A stretch of 48,353 nt of DNA from Succinatimonas hippei YIT 12066 (GCF_000188195.1 NZ_GL830982.1:1-48353), one strand, 5' to 3'; positions 17,791 to 26,507 are shown, counted from the first letter of the stretch. Notes: generated from the letters alone by a model not told the origin. Numbers and translations: made by a program.

Positions 17791-18882
17791 TTAAAAAACT
17801 GATATCATTTTGTTTTTTATCGTAAAATTTGACTGATCCTTACGGGATGAAATTCTGATAAGAGCGGTGTTCTTTGAGCGTATGTAATTCATATACCACT
17901 CATAAAAGGCATGTATTCCCTGTTCAATTGAGATCTGCGGATTAAAACTGAAATCATGCTGTAGACGCGAGATGTCAGCGTAGGTACAGCAAACATCACC
18001 AGGCTGCATGTTTTCCATCTTAAGTATCGCTTTACGTCCGGTTTCTTTTTCGATTGTTTCTATGAAGTCCATCAAGGCTACCGGGCTTGAGTGTCCAATA
18101 TTATAAATCTGATGAGGCACGGCCTCATTTGCCGGATGTTCAAGCAAAAGCAATATTCCGCATATCACGTCATCTATGTAGGTGAAGTCACGCTGCATGT
18201 TGCCGTGATTAAACACATGTATCGGTTTACCTTCCAATATGGATTTCATAAAAAGAAAAGGAGCCATGTCCGGGCGGCCCCACGGACCGTAGACTGTAAA
18301 AAAGCGTAAACCGGTGGCGGGAATTCCGTATAATTTGCTGTAAGAATAGGCCATGAGTTCGTCTGCCTTTTTCGTTGCAGCATAAAGACTAACTGGTTTA
18401 TCCGTTTTATCTTCCTCTTTGTAAGGTATGTGATCACTCATTCCGTAAATGCTGCTTGAACTTGCATATATAAGATGCTTTACCGGATGGTGTCTGCAAT
18501 TTTCAAGAATGTTAAGGAAACCGTAGATGTTGCTTTCCACATAAGCAAAAGGATTTTCTACTGAATAGCGGACGCCTGCTTGACCCGCAAGATTAATCAC
18601 AATGTCAAACTTTTCTTTTACAAACAAGGAGTTCATAGAACTGCGGTCTGTTAAGTCCATTTTCATGAAACGATATAAAGGTGTTTTCTTACTTTCAGTA
18701 AGTTTGTCTTCATTAATTGCGTTTGTCTCTATTCCTGCATCGGATAACCTTGCGTATTTTAAGTTTTGGTCATAATAAGAATTGATATTGTCTATTCCTA
18801 CAACCTCGTGTTCTTTGTTCAACAAGGCTTTAACTAAAGCTGCTCCTATAAATCCTGCAGATCCTGTAACTAATACCTTCAT
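17791..18882 (-). CDS. NAD-dependent epimerase, UDP-glucuronate 4-epimerase type
   Basis: This extended SDR enzyme has the N-terminal NAD motif GSAGFIG (about 8-14), NSYYDQNLKYARL as in UDP-glucuronate 4-epimerases, the catalytic Ser and YAATK (about 168), and GLRFFTVYGPWGRPDMAPFLF, a strong signature of the uronate epimerase subgroup. It would convert UDP-glucuronate and UDP-galacturonate in the cytoplasm. The C-terminal ~20 residues (SRKDQSNFTIKNKMISVF) extend past the family end. The second ATG (18882) has the better spacing from AGAGG; the first lies at 18885. Its start overlaps the LABN gene by four bases. In a lipid A island with GT2 and GT39 genes it most likely supplies a uronic acid donor, by inference. 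Confidence 0.85.
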   Translation of the reverse strand: MKVLVTGSAGFIGAALVKALLNKEHEVVGIDNINSYYDQNLKYARLSDAGIETNAINEDKLTESKKTPLYRFMKMDLTDRSSMNSLFVKEKFDIVINLAGQAGVRYSVENPFAYVESNIYGFLNILENCRHHPVKHLIYASSSSIYGMSDHIPYKEEDKTDKPVSLYAATKKADELMAYSYSKLYGIPATGLRFFTVYGPWGRPDMAPFLFMKSILEGKPIHVFNHGNMQRDFTYIDDVICGILLLLEHPANEAVPHQIYNIGHSSPVALMDFIETIEKETGRKAILKMENMQPGDVCCTYADISRLQHDFSFNPQISIEQGIHAFYEWYMNYIRSKNTALIRISSRKDQSNFTIKNKMISVF

Positions 18883-19517
18883 CATTTACCTCTTTTTTCC
18901 CCATTTGTTATCAGATAAATGTTTCTTAAATAGATAATGACGCCGAACATCTGCCCTACAATAAGCACGAGGTCAGCTCGTAAGCATCCGTACATCAGAA
19001 TGAGAAATGATCCTATAAGGCTTATCAGCCAAAAGCCTTCAGGCAGTTGCGATTCTTTTTTCTTGCGAGAATACAGCCACTGATAAATAAAGCGCATCGT
19101 GAACAGCACTTGTCCTATTGATCCGAATATCAGCAGCCACGGTTTAACTTCATCATTAAATAAAAACTCATCGGCAAAACTTGCCGCATCTTTCATAACA
19201 AAAGCAATGGCTATGAGTGGGGTACACAGCAAAATGACGCGTATGGGGGCGTACAGATTATGCCAGACACCTTTTATGTTTAGGTTCCATATATAAATGT
19301 AATAGGATATGAACTGCCCCAAAATAATAGCGAAGTCATTTCTAAGCCATCCGTAGATGCAAAGCAGGTAAGAACCAATAAGACTAAACGCCCAGAAAAG
19401 ACTGGGAGATAGAACTTTGCGAGCTCTTTCGGATAATATCCACTGCACCAAGATGCGGGCTGAGAAAAAGGCCTGGGCAAGGAAGCCTATGGATAATATG
19501 AAAATGGTGCTATCCAT
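18882..19517 (-). CDS. LABN-domain membrane protein with two tandem repeats
   Basis: The 211-residue integral membrane protein contains the lipid-A-biosynthesis N-terminal (LABN, PF07578) pattern twice. The first copy (about 9-80) has SARILVQWILSERAR and FSLIGSYLLCIYGWLRND. The second (about 132-205) has TMRFIYQWLYSRKKK and ISLIGSFLILMYGCLRAD. The copies align almost residue for residue, so the protein arose by internal duplication. LABN proteins often accompany ArnC-like GT2 and GT39 enzymes of lipid A sugar modification; transport of the lipid-linked sugar is a plausible but unproven role. It overlaps the GT2 gene by 8 bases and the epimerase by 4, so translation is probably coupled. Confidence 0.8.
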   Translation of the reverse strand: MDSTIFILSIGFLAQAFFSARILVQWILSERARKVLSPSLFWAFSLIGSYLLCIYGWLRNDFAIILGQFISYYIYIWNLNIKGVWHNLYAPIRVILLCTPLIAIAFVMKDAASFADEFLFNDEVKPWLLIFGSIGQVLFTMRFIYQWLYSRKKKESQLPEGFWLISLIGSFLILMYGCLRADLVLIVGQMFGVIIYLRNIYLITNGEKRGK

Positions 19518-20265
19518 TTTTTTGCTCTAAATAATTTTCTTCAGTAATCATGTAATTGATGTAGCGTTTTTTCATCCAGCGATAAGCAAAACAATCCAAG
19601 AAAGGTGAAATCAGCCTGTTCCATAAATGGTATTTAGATACGCCGTTCACGCGAGGGAAATGACGGATTGTGACTTGCTTTATTTTGCCTCCCTGCAACA
19701 GTATTAAAGCCGGAAGAAAACGGTGCATTCCTGTAAAAAACGGAATACGTTTGGCATTTTGAGTGCGTATGACTTTTAAAGGGCAACCGGTGTCCTGAAC
19801 TCCGTCATTTGTCATTATTCTGCGAAATCCGTTGGCTATGCGTGACTGCATCTTTTTAAAGAAAGAATCTTGGCGTTTTGCGCGGATCCCGATCACTATT
19901 TCGTAGTCACTTATGTATGGAAGCAGCAGGTTGAAATCAACGGGAGCAGTTTGCAGATCTGCATCCATATATCCAACGAATTTTGATTCGGTAGCATCAA
20001 TACCGGCTTTCAAAGCAGCGCTTAATCCGCCGTTATGCGCTAAGGCAAGAAAAAAGAAATCGTTATTCCTGTTGCATATTATCTTTATTCGTTGCAGACT
20101 GTCATCTGTGGATCCGTCGTCTACGAACATTACACAGGTTTTATAAAGTGATTGCGGTAAAAAAGATGACAATTGCTTTTCTAAGTCATCAATGTTGCTT
20201 TCCTCATTAAAAACAGGAACGATGACGGTCAGTTCGTAATCCGAGGTTCTGTTTGTAGTTTCCAT
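19510..20265 (-). CDS. Family 2 polyprenyl-phosphate sugar transferase (ArnC/RgtE-like)
   Basis: The GT-A fold enzyme starts METTNRTSDYELTVIVPVFN and carries the expected VDDGSTDDS, GYMDADLQTAP (DXD) and DTGCPLKVIRT motifs of dolichyl/undecaprenyl-phosphate sugar synthases. Unlike full-length ArnC or DPM1-type proteins it ends soon after the soluble domain, with a basic region but no clear C-terminal membrane pair. It would load a sugar (by context a uronic acid) onto undecaprenyl phosphate at the cytoplasmic face. The ATG at 20265 has GAGAGGG 5-6 bases upstream; an ATG at 20298 gives eleven extra residues and is less likely. It follows the GT39 gene by about 45 bases and overlaps the LABN gene by 8 bases. 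Confidence 0.85.
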   Translation of the reverse strand: METTNRTSDYELTVIVPVFNEESNIDDLEKQLSSFLPQSLYKTCVMFVDDGSTDDSLQRIKIICNRNNDFFFLALAHNGGLSAALKAGIDATESKFVGYMDADLQTAPVDFNLLLPYISDYEIVIGIRAKRQDSFFKKMQSRIANGFRRIMTNDGVQDTGCPLKVIRTQNAKRIPFFTGMHRFLPALILLQGGKIKQVTIRHFPRVNGVSKYHLWNRLISPFLDCFAYRWMKKRYINYMITEENYLEQKNG

Positions 20266-20310
20266 TTTTCCCTCTCTTATCGGATCTTTTTTATGCAAAG
20301 ACGGTTTTCC

Positions 20311-21864
20311 TTATTCAAGGAAGATGACGGCATATTTTCCGACTGTCCAAGACTCTTTGATTTCAAATGAACTCAAGTGGCTTACGGGCAACATCAGTAC
20401 CGTGTTATGGAGTAAGTGTGTTTTTGCTTCTTCTGAATCCGGTATGATTTGAACCGGATTTCCTAAATAGACATCAATGTTTTCGGCTCTTCTAACGTTC
20501 CAGGCGGCAAAATTTGTTGTCTCTTTTCTTTCTGCTATATTCTGTGCCGTTTGACACAAATCTTTATATCCAATCCATGGGTTGATGGAAGGGAGTGCCC
20601 AACCTAGCATATATAGAGTGCAGGTAAAGCTGATTGCAAGCATGCGTATTCCGACGTACACATCTTTTTGCAGCCGAGAAATGTTATGTAATGCCATTAA
20701 TCCGCTTGCGGCTAAAATCGCAGCTGCAGCATAAACCGCCCAATGTCTTAAATAAGTGAGGTCGCTAAACAATGAGAGGAATATGACTGTGGGCAGCACT
20801 ATGACAAATAACGCAGCCGGTATGGCAAAAAGAATATTTATCCATACTTTGTCTTTAAATCGCGGTAAATACAGTACTGCAAGGTAGACCATAAACGGAA
20901 ATGCAGGCAGCATGTAGATTTCTAATTTTGAACTTATAAGCGAAAGTACAATAAAGGTTGTAAGGGCAACGGTGCAGTAAAAACGCTGCAGTTGCGTTAA
21001 GATAAGTCTTTTGCCAAGCGCTGCGACAAGCAGTCCTACAACGAGAAATGACCAGGGAGCCAAGGAATACCATATGGTCTTACAATAATAGTAAAACGGT
21101 TCTTGGTGGCGGAATGAATTTACCGCACGATCCAAGGTTTGGTGGAACAGGAGGTTGTTAAGATAATCTTTTCCGCCTTCAAGGAATACGGCACTAAACC
21201 AGATAATGCAGCCTACTAATAAAACTCCCCAGGTTCGCCATCCCCAATATTTGCCGATTTGTTTTATTTTTCTTGTCCATAAAAGGAAAACAACTGTAGA
21301 ACATAAGGGAACAAGCAATCCGACAGGGCCTTTGGTGAAAATGGCAAGAAATATGTAAATAGGAAACAGCCAGGACGCTTTTTTGTCAAGTTGGGGTGTT
21401 GTCGCCATTTGATAAAAAGAGCGCAGTGCCAGGACTATGAATAGGCACATCAGCATGTCCATGCGTAAGGTAACGGCTAGCCCTGTAAAAAAGGCGCTCG
21501 TTAGGAGCATCATTCCTGCGATGTTCCTGTTATTTTCACCAAGTTCAGGTTCTGTCCATTTGTCCATTATTTTGACAATTGCAATTGCCGGAATGAGCGA
21601 GACCAAGGACAAAAACAACATTTGATGGCTGTTAAAAAGCCATTTGCTTAGCATGACAAACCATAAATAGAGCGGAGGTTTGTCGGTATACGGTTCACCG
21701 TGATTGGTAAAGGAAAAAAATGTATGGTTGCGCAAAGCCTCATCGGCAATGCTGAGATATCTCAACTCATTGGTCGGGGTAAAATCGCGTAAAACCAATA
21801 TAGGCAATAATGCCAGACAAAACACAATGTAATACGCGTTTTTTTCAAAAAATTTCGCTGCCAT
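20311..21864 (-). CDS. ArnT-like glycosyltransferase, family 39 (PMT)
   Basis: The protein (about 517 residues from ATG 21864; a TTG at 21918 would add 18) has a dozen membrane segments. The first periplasmic loop carries RDFTPTNELRYLSIADEAL and YTDKPPLYLW, characteristic of ArnT-like enzymes that take a sugar from undecaprenyl phosphate and add it to lipid A or core. The RMDMLMC segment is the usual second conserved loop. Together with the epimerase, GT2 and LABN genes it implies periplasmic glycosylation of lipid A. The island lacks arnA/arnB-type genes, so aminoarabinose is unlikely and a uronic acid is the better guess. The start is uncertain because no strong ribosome site is visible. 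Confidence 0.85.
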   Translation of the reverse strand: MAAKFFEKNAYYIVFCLALLPILVLRDFTPTNELRYLSIADEALRNHTFFSFTNHGEPYTDKPPLYLWFVMLSKWLFNSHQMLFLSLVSLIPAIAIVKIMDKWTEPELGENNRNIAGMMLLTSAFFTGLAVTLRMDMLMCLFIVLALRSFYQMATTPQLDKKASWLFPIYIFLAIFTKGPVGLLVPLCSTVVFLLWTRKIKQIGKYWGWRTWGVLLVGCIIWFSAVFLEGGKDYLNNLLFHQTLDRAVNSFRHQEPFYYYCKTIWYSLAPWSFLVVGLLVAALGKRLILTQLQRFYCTVALTTFIVLSLISSKLEIYMLPAFPFMVYLAVLYLPRFKDKVWINILFAIPAALFVIVLPTVIFLSLFSDLTYLRHWAVYAAAAILAASGLMALHNISRLQKDVYVGIRMLAISFTCTLYMLGWALPSINPWIGYKDLCQTAQNIAERKETTNFAAWNVRRAENIDVYLGNPVQIIPDSEEAKTHLLHNTVLMLPVSHLSSFEIKESWTVGKYAVIFLE

Positions 21865-21933
21865 GCTCAGTTTTTTTTCAGGTTTATAAAAAAGCCCGTT
21901 TTTTAATACTTGAAACAAGTATATGAACTGATT

Positions 21934-22066
21934 TTGGAGAAATTTTGGAGAATTTTAGAACGTGACGATAAAAATATGTTTTTTATCAAAATAGCAGTAT
22001 TTTATTGCCCGGTCGTGATATTTGCAGATAGTTTTTGCAACGGATAGACCCGCATCGTTGCCTTTT
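21934..22066 (-). pseudogene. Duplicated 3' end of the histidine-kinase gene (relic)
   Basis: This segment repeats the following 133 bases (22067-22199) with scattered substitutions. Both share GAACGTGACGATAAAAATAT (at 21958 and 22091) and ATCAAAATAGC. The second copy is the true end of the kinase gene, coding for the last ~36 residues (ending HIFIVTF). The first copy encodes a degraded version (GLSVAKTICKYHDR...) ending in the same HIFIVTF plus stop. It lies between the kinase stop and the GT39 gene. It is either a decayed tandem duplication or the remnant tail of a second kinase. Confidence 0.75.
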
Positions 22067-22087
22067 TGGGAGAAATTTTGGAGAAAC

Positions 22088-23158
22088 TTAGAACGTGACG
22101 ATAAAAATATGCTTGTTATCAAAATAGCGGTATTTTATTGCCCAACCGTGATATTCGCAGATGGCTTTTACAATGGATAATCCCAACCCATTGCCTTTTA
22201 CTTTTTCAGAGGGACGGTAAAAGCGGCTGAAGATTAATTTATCGTTAAGTGCCGGTTCATCTGAAGTATTGGATATGGCAAGTTCTCTATCTGAGACGAA
22301 AATGGAGATCTCTCCTTGAGGTCGATTGTGGCGGACGGCATTGACGATAAGATTATTCACAAGACTTTCCAGTAGCGTACGATTGGCACGGATTGTCAAT
22401 GCAGTGTTATTAAATTCTTGATGCAGGGAAACATCGCCGGTAACGTTTTGCAGAAAAGGCATTAATTTTTCGATAAAAGAAGATAAATTAATATCTTCCA
22501 TCTGCTGATATTGCCTGTTGTCTATTTTGACGAGCAAAAGCAAGCTGCGGTTTAAACGCGCAAGACGATTTGATACTTCGTAAAGTCTTTGTATTATTTC
22601 AGCCTGGGCTTTAGTCAATTTCGGTTGCTGCAGTAAGAGATCAAGCTGACTTTGGAAAACCGCAAGAGGAGTCTGCAATTCGTGAGAGGCGTTTTCCGTA
22701 AACTCTTTTTGCGTTTTGTAGCTATTGATGCTGTTTTGCATCAATGACTGTAATGTTTTGTTAAGACGGGCAAATTCTGCCACATCGGAGTCAGGTAATG
22801 TTGGCAGGACCTCGTTTTCTAGTCTGAAACTCTCCAAACGGCGCAAGGTTTCTTCAAAAGGTTTCCACATACGTGCGGTGATAAAGCGCAGCGTCAGTAT
22901 AATTGCCGCAGCCAGTACCAACATTATGACGCCGAATTGAATCATTACGCCTTGAATTATATCTTCTTCAAGATCAAGCGTAGGGATAGGTTTGCCTTTG
23001 TTTACTGCCTGAATGATATTAATCATGTCTTCAGCGTAGAAACTTTCAGTTAGAAAATAAAATAACGGCAAGGCAAGCAACAGCAAGACTGCAATACAGC
23101 CGACGAAAGATAACAGCAACTTTTGGGCAAGGCTTTTTCTTTTTAATTTTCCGTCCAT
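22088..23158 (-). CDS. Sensor histidine kinase (PmrB/QseC type)
   Basis: The 356-residue protein has two membrane segments (about 13-37 and 72-92) enclosing a short periplasmic loop of about 35 residues. A HAMP-like linker follows, then the H box FTENASHELQTPLAV with phospho-acceptor H159, the N box NNLIVNAVRHNR (about 265) and a GNGLGLSIVK G box. A short periplasmic loop resembles PmrB, which senses cations and pH. It overlaps the response-regulator gene by 16 bases, so the two are a coupled pair. The kinase lies directly upstream of the lipid A genes in the same direction, which suggests it controls them. Its 3' end is duplicated downstream. Confidence 0.88.
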   Translation of the reverse strand: MDGKLKRKSLAQKLLLSFVGCIAVLLLLALPLFYFLTESFYAEDMINIIQAVNKGKPIPTLDLEEDIIQGVMIQFGVIMLVLAAAIILTLRFITARMWKPFEETLRRLESFRLENEVLPTLPDSDVAEFARLNKTLQSLMQNSINSYKTQKEFTENASHELQTPLAVFQSQLDLLLQQPKLTKAQAEIIQRLYEVSNRLARLNRSLLLLVKIDNRQYQQMEDINLSSFIEKLMPFLQNVTGDVSLHQEFNNTALTIRANRTLLESLVNNLIVNAVRHNRPQGEISIFVSDRELAISNTSDEPALNDKLIFSRFYRPSEKVKGNGLGLSIVKAICEYHGWAIKYRYFDNKHIFIVTF

Positions 23159-23820
23159 TTATATCCGGCTCCATACACTGTTTTGATGCAACTCTTTATG
23201 CCAGACTTTGCCAGTTTTGCTTTTAAGTTTTTTATATGCGAATAGATAAAATCATGATTATCAAGCAAGTCGGACATTTCTCCGCTAATGTGTTCGGCAA
23301 TGGATGCTTTTGAAACAACTCGGTTTTTATTACTTATAAAAAAGAGCAAGAGCTCATACTCTGTCCTTGTCAGCAATATAGATTGATCATTTATTTTTAC
23401 CGTTTTGCCGAGAAGGTCTATTTCTATATTGTTACTGTAAAGTGTATTGTTTGAGGCAAAAGCTTTGCGCCTGATGATTGCATAGATACGCATTGAAAGC
23501 TCTGCTAAATGAAACGGTTTGGGCAAATAATCGTCAGCACCGATTTCCAATCCTTTCACTTTGTCGTCTAAAGAATCTTTTGCCGATACGATGATTACGC
23601 CTGCCGGATTATGGCGGCGACGGATATCGCGAAGGATATCTAAGCCGTTTCCTCCTGGCAACATCAGATCAAGTAAAACGCAGTCATAGTCGTAGAGGTC
23701 CAATTTTATTTGAGCCTCCTCATAGGTGAAAGCTTGTTCGCATACATAATTTTCGGAACTTAGATACGTCACGATATTGTTTGACAGTTCCTTTTCATCT
23801 TCGATAATTAACAGTTTCAT
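23143..23820 (-). CDS. OmpR-family response regulator
   Basis: The 225-residue protein has a receiver domain with the acidic pair IEDE, phospho-acceptor D51 in LLDLMLPGGNG, the conserved Thr/Ser and Lys (VSAKDS, PKPFH), and a C-terminal winged helix with LLTRTEYELLLFFISN and VYGAGYKWTEN. It is the first gene of the lipid A island and overlaps the kinase gene. Such regulators (PmrA, QseB) commonly activate eptA and arn-type genes, fitting the gene order here. Upstream is a 197-base gap, then the decayed CMD/hydrolase region. Confidence 0.9.
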   Translation of the reverse strand: MKLLIIEDEKELSNNIVTYLSSENYVCEQAFTYEEAQIKLDLYDYDCVLLDLMLPGGNGLDILRDIRRRHNPAGVIIVSAKDSLDDKVKGLEIGADDYLPKPFHLAELSMRIYAIIRRKAFASNNTLYSNNIEIDLLGKTVKINDQSILLTRTEYELLLFFISNKNRVVSKASIAEHISGEMSDLLDNHDFIYSHIKNLKAKLAKSGIKSCIKTVYGAGYKWTEN

Positions 23821-24017
23821 TTCATTAAAATAATGTCGCTGTGTTTTATTAACTCAAATTTTGCCTTAAACACTGGCTATGCGCTTTTGTTATTGTATCT
23901 GATATGTTCGGTTGATTTTTATGACAATAGTAGAAGTCGAGCGTTTTTAATTAGCAGTATGTTATGAATCAAGATTATTTGCTACCGCAAAAGTATTTTT
24001 ACGGTAGCTTCTAGATA

Positions 24018-24401
24018 TTATTTTAAATTTTCTTTGAAAAATTGTTCAATTTTATCAAAGGGAATTTTATCCATTTGATCATACAGATCAACGTGGTTGG
24101 CTTTTTTACTATGTAAAGCTCCTTAGGAAACTCAGCTTGTTTATAAGCATCCTAACTGAAATATTTTGAATGTGCTTTTTCTCCTGCGATAAACAGCGTC
24201 GGGCGCGGAGAAATATCTGCTAGTTGAGCGAAAGGATAGAAGTTGGATAATGCCGGTATTCTGGTATATCTTATACCTGCATAACGAGGGTGCTGACCGC
24301 ATTCCGGATTACGGTAGTAGTTAAAGAATTCTTTTTGTATTTCATTGGCATTATCAGGTAATTTTTCAGGAGTACTGAATCTAACTCTTGCTTCACGTCA
24401 G
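24018..24401 (-). pseudogene. Alpha/beta hydrolase (YcjY-like) C-terminal fragment, inactivated
   Basis: Read on the minus strand, this stretch gives a recognisable alpha/beta hydrolase tail. It contains ARVRFSTPEKLPDNANEIQ, then SPRPTLFIAGEKAHSKYFS and a TAG stop, then DAYKQAEFPKE, and after a frame disturbance KANHVDLYDQMDKIPFDKIE to a TAA at 24018. HVDLYD contains the expected catalytic histidine. The in-frame stop and shift show it is dead, and its 5' half, including the nucleophile Ser, is missing. It runs directly on from the CMD remnant, suggesting a deletion fused two decaying genes. Confidence 0.75.
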
Positions 24402-24690
24402 AAAATATGACGCTGATTCTCAGCACCAAAAGAAATATCGTTTGATTGTTCTCTAGGGGTAGATTCAGGGCCGATAGGATTGTTAATGCCGTTTGCTTTA
24501 CGCATTTTGAGTGTTTTAATGAAAGCTTTTAGCGCATTAACGCTGCGGGAAAATCCGCAGTAGGCGTAAGTCTGAATTCATACTTCTTTGATTTCATTAA
24601 TTGTAAGACCTGAATCCAAACCGGTGTTTAATGCAATTTTAAGTCCCGAAATGTCACCTTTTGCGGCACTTCCGCTGATTGCTTATCATT
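24402..24690 (-). pseudogene. Carboxymuconolactone decarboxylase-family fragment, inactivated
   Basis: The minus strand reads GDISGLKIALNTGLDSGLTI and NEIKEV, then a TGA, then IQTYAYCGFSRSVNALKAFI, the hallmark of the AhpD/CMD family (LTINEIKEVLxQxYAYCGFPRSLNAL). It continues through MRKANGINNPIGPESTP until another TGA before the hydrolase remnant. The C-terminal half usual in this group is missing. CMD proteins of this kind are often neighbours of such hydrolases, so the two relics probably come from one former operon. Confidence 0.7.
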
Positions 24691-24751
24691 GGACGCTGCT
24701 TTTTTACAAAACAGAATTAAAAGAAGATATTAAGAATTTAATAATCGTTGT

Positions 24752-25633
24752 TTAGCTCTTTTTAAGTGACTTTAGGCAAAAAACCGATCCCAAGCAGACA
24801 AACAGGACTCCTTTCCAGAAAGTAAAGGATAAAGGCGTGTTGAGCATTAACGATGACACAAGCGTCGATAAAATCGGGATGAAATAAGAAAGGACTGCAA
24901 GGACTCTGACGTTGCCGCAAGCCATGCCTTTGTTCCATGCCGCATAGCCAAGACCGATTGCCGCTCCGGCGCACAGTAAGGCTAAAGCGGTTTTTAAATC
25001 AAAATTCACAGCATAGGTATTAAATGTTAGTCCGTAAGACCAAAGCACGAGGGCGATAAGCAGTAAAAAGAAGGTGATGGAAGTTTGTCCTTTGGAAATT
25101 TTAGCGGTGACTGAGCAATAGATTGCCCATAAGAAAGCAGCAACGGTTGCAAAGATGTAGCTTAAAGGATTTGAACTTAAATTTTTTAGGATCTCATCTA
25201 AATTAAAATCATATTCCCCGCCTAGAACGGTACAGATCCCGTACATGGAGCAGCAGATCCCGATAATAATCCATATCCGTATTTTTTGATGGTTAAGAAA
25301 GGTTGAGAAGATCACGACTAAGGCGGGCCATAAATAATTTAAGATAGCAACTTCAATTGCCTGACGGGAGTTTTCGGCAAAGCTTATGGATAAAGACAGT
25401 AGAATTTCGTATGCGACAAAAAGGATACTGCCTAAAATTAAATAAGAACGCGGAAAAGACGATAAACGCGGGAACCCCGTGCAGATTAAGGTAATGACAA
25501 AGGCAACGGCATAAATTGAAGCCGGACCTAAAAGGGGACCAAGCCCGTCGCTTACTATGCGCATGAGCCCTATAAGAGTGCTCCACAATAAAATTGCGCA
25601 GATGCCGATTAAAGTACCGTGAGATATTTGCAT
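24752..25633 (-). CDS. yddG: Aromatic amino acid/paraquat exporter YddG (DMT superfamily)
   Basis: The 293-residue, ten-TM EamA protein closely follows E. coli YddG. Matching landmarks are LLWSTLIGLMRIVSDGLGP at about 15, the FPRLSSFPRSYLILGSILF segment, AIEVAILNYLWPALVVIF at about 92, and NPLSYIFATVAAFLWAIYC. YddG exports aromatic amino acids and some toxic compounds across the inner membrane. It is transcribed away from the metallo-hydrolase gene, 145 bases upstream, and stands alone. ATG 25633 is a natural start before the first membrane segment. Confidence 0.88.
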   Translation of the reverse strand: MQISHGTLIGICAILLWSTLIGLMRIVSDGLGPLLGPASIYAVAFVITLICTGFPRLSSFPRSYLILGSILFVAYEILLSLSISFAENSRQAIEVAILNYLWPALVVIFSTFLNHQKIRIWIIIGICCSMYGICTVLGGEYDFNLDEILKNLSSNPLSYIFATVAAFLWAIYCSVTAKISKGQTSITFFLLLIALVLWSYGLTFNTYAVNFDLKTALALLCAGAAIGLGYAAWNKGMACGNVRVLAVLSYFIPILSTLVSSLMLNTPLSFTFWKGVLFVCLGSVFCLKSLKKS

Positions 25634-25778
25634 ACGAATTATTCCTAAAAAACGAGAGTATTTTACGCTTGGCTTTTGTAAATGTAGTTTTGTCTTTTTA
25701 CTTTTCTTGAAAAAAGAAGTATTAATCTGTTTAAATGAAACGGCCTATATTTAGAAAAAGATTTGTAAGAGGCTTTTA

Positions 25779-26507
25779 ATGGAACTTGTGTACGTATTTC
25801 ACAGTGGTTTTGCGGTATTAAGCGATAAGGCAAGTTTACTTTTTGATTATTATGAGGACACGGATAAAGATTATGGTTTCGTCCATGAAGAATTATTAAA
25901 GCGTCCTGAGCCTTTATACGTGTTTTCAAGTCATTTTCATCAAGATCATTTCAATCCCGAGATCTTCAAATTTAAAGAAAAGAAAGACAATATCGTTTAT
26001 ATCTTATCGGCAGATATTGCACGTAAGCGTTCTAAATACGTAAAAGATCAGGATTATATAAAGTTAAGAAAAGGCGGCAGCTTTGAAGATGATCTGATTA
26101 AGGTGAAAGCTTTCGGTTCTACCGATATCGGAGTTTCCTTTGCCGTAAATCTTGAAGGGAAAGAGATCTTTCATTCAGGCGATCTTAATAATTGGCACTG
26201 GATGGATGAAAGTACGCAGGAGGAATGGCAGGGATATGAAAAATCATATCTTGATGAACTTTCATATATAAAAAAAGACAAACGGTCTTTTGATTTAGTG
26301 ATGTTCCCAGTAGATCCTAGGCTTCATGAAGAAAAATCCCGAGGTGCAAGACAGTTTTTAGAGGCTTTTAACGTTAAGGTATTGGCACCAATGCACTTTT
26401 GGGATAAACCTGAGGATGATGAAAAACTTCTGCAAAGTGCCAAAGAGCATGATGTTCTTCTTTTAAATATTAAAAAGCGCGGTCAGAAATTTTCATTGCC
26501 TTGGTAA
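25779..26507 (+). CDS. Metallo-beta-lactamase-fold hydrolase (COG2220-like)
   Basis: The 242-residue protein has the MBL zinc motif SSHFHQDHF at about residue 51, an FHSGDLNNWHW strand near 130 (fourth Asp/His ligands) and PMHFW near 208. No signal peptide is present, so it is cytosolic. The substrate is unknown. It begins a compact plus-strand cluster; the VOC gene follows with its start 33 bases after the stop. An AAGAGG site precedes the ATG. Confidence 0.8.
   Translation: MELVYVFHSGFAVLSDKASLLFDYYEDTDKDYGFVHEELLKRPEPLYVFSSHFHQDHFNPEIFKFKEKKDNIVYILSADIARKRSKYVKDQDYIKLRKGGSFEDDLIKVKAFGSTDIGVSFAVNLEGKEIFHSGDLNNWHWMDESTQEEWQGYEKSYLDELSYIKKDKRSFDLVMFPVDPRLHEEKSRGARQFLEAFNVKVLAPMHFWDKPEDDEKLLQSAKEHDVLLLNIKKRGQKFSLPW

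Noticed and set aside
14971-23820. An arn (aminoarabinose) operon
   Set aside because: GT39 and GT2 genes are present, but arnA, arnB and arnD are missing and the epimerase is of the uronate type.
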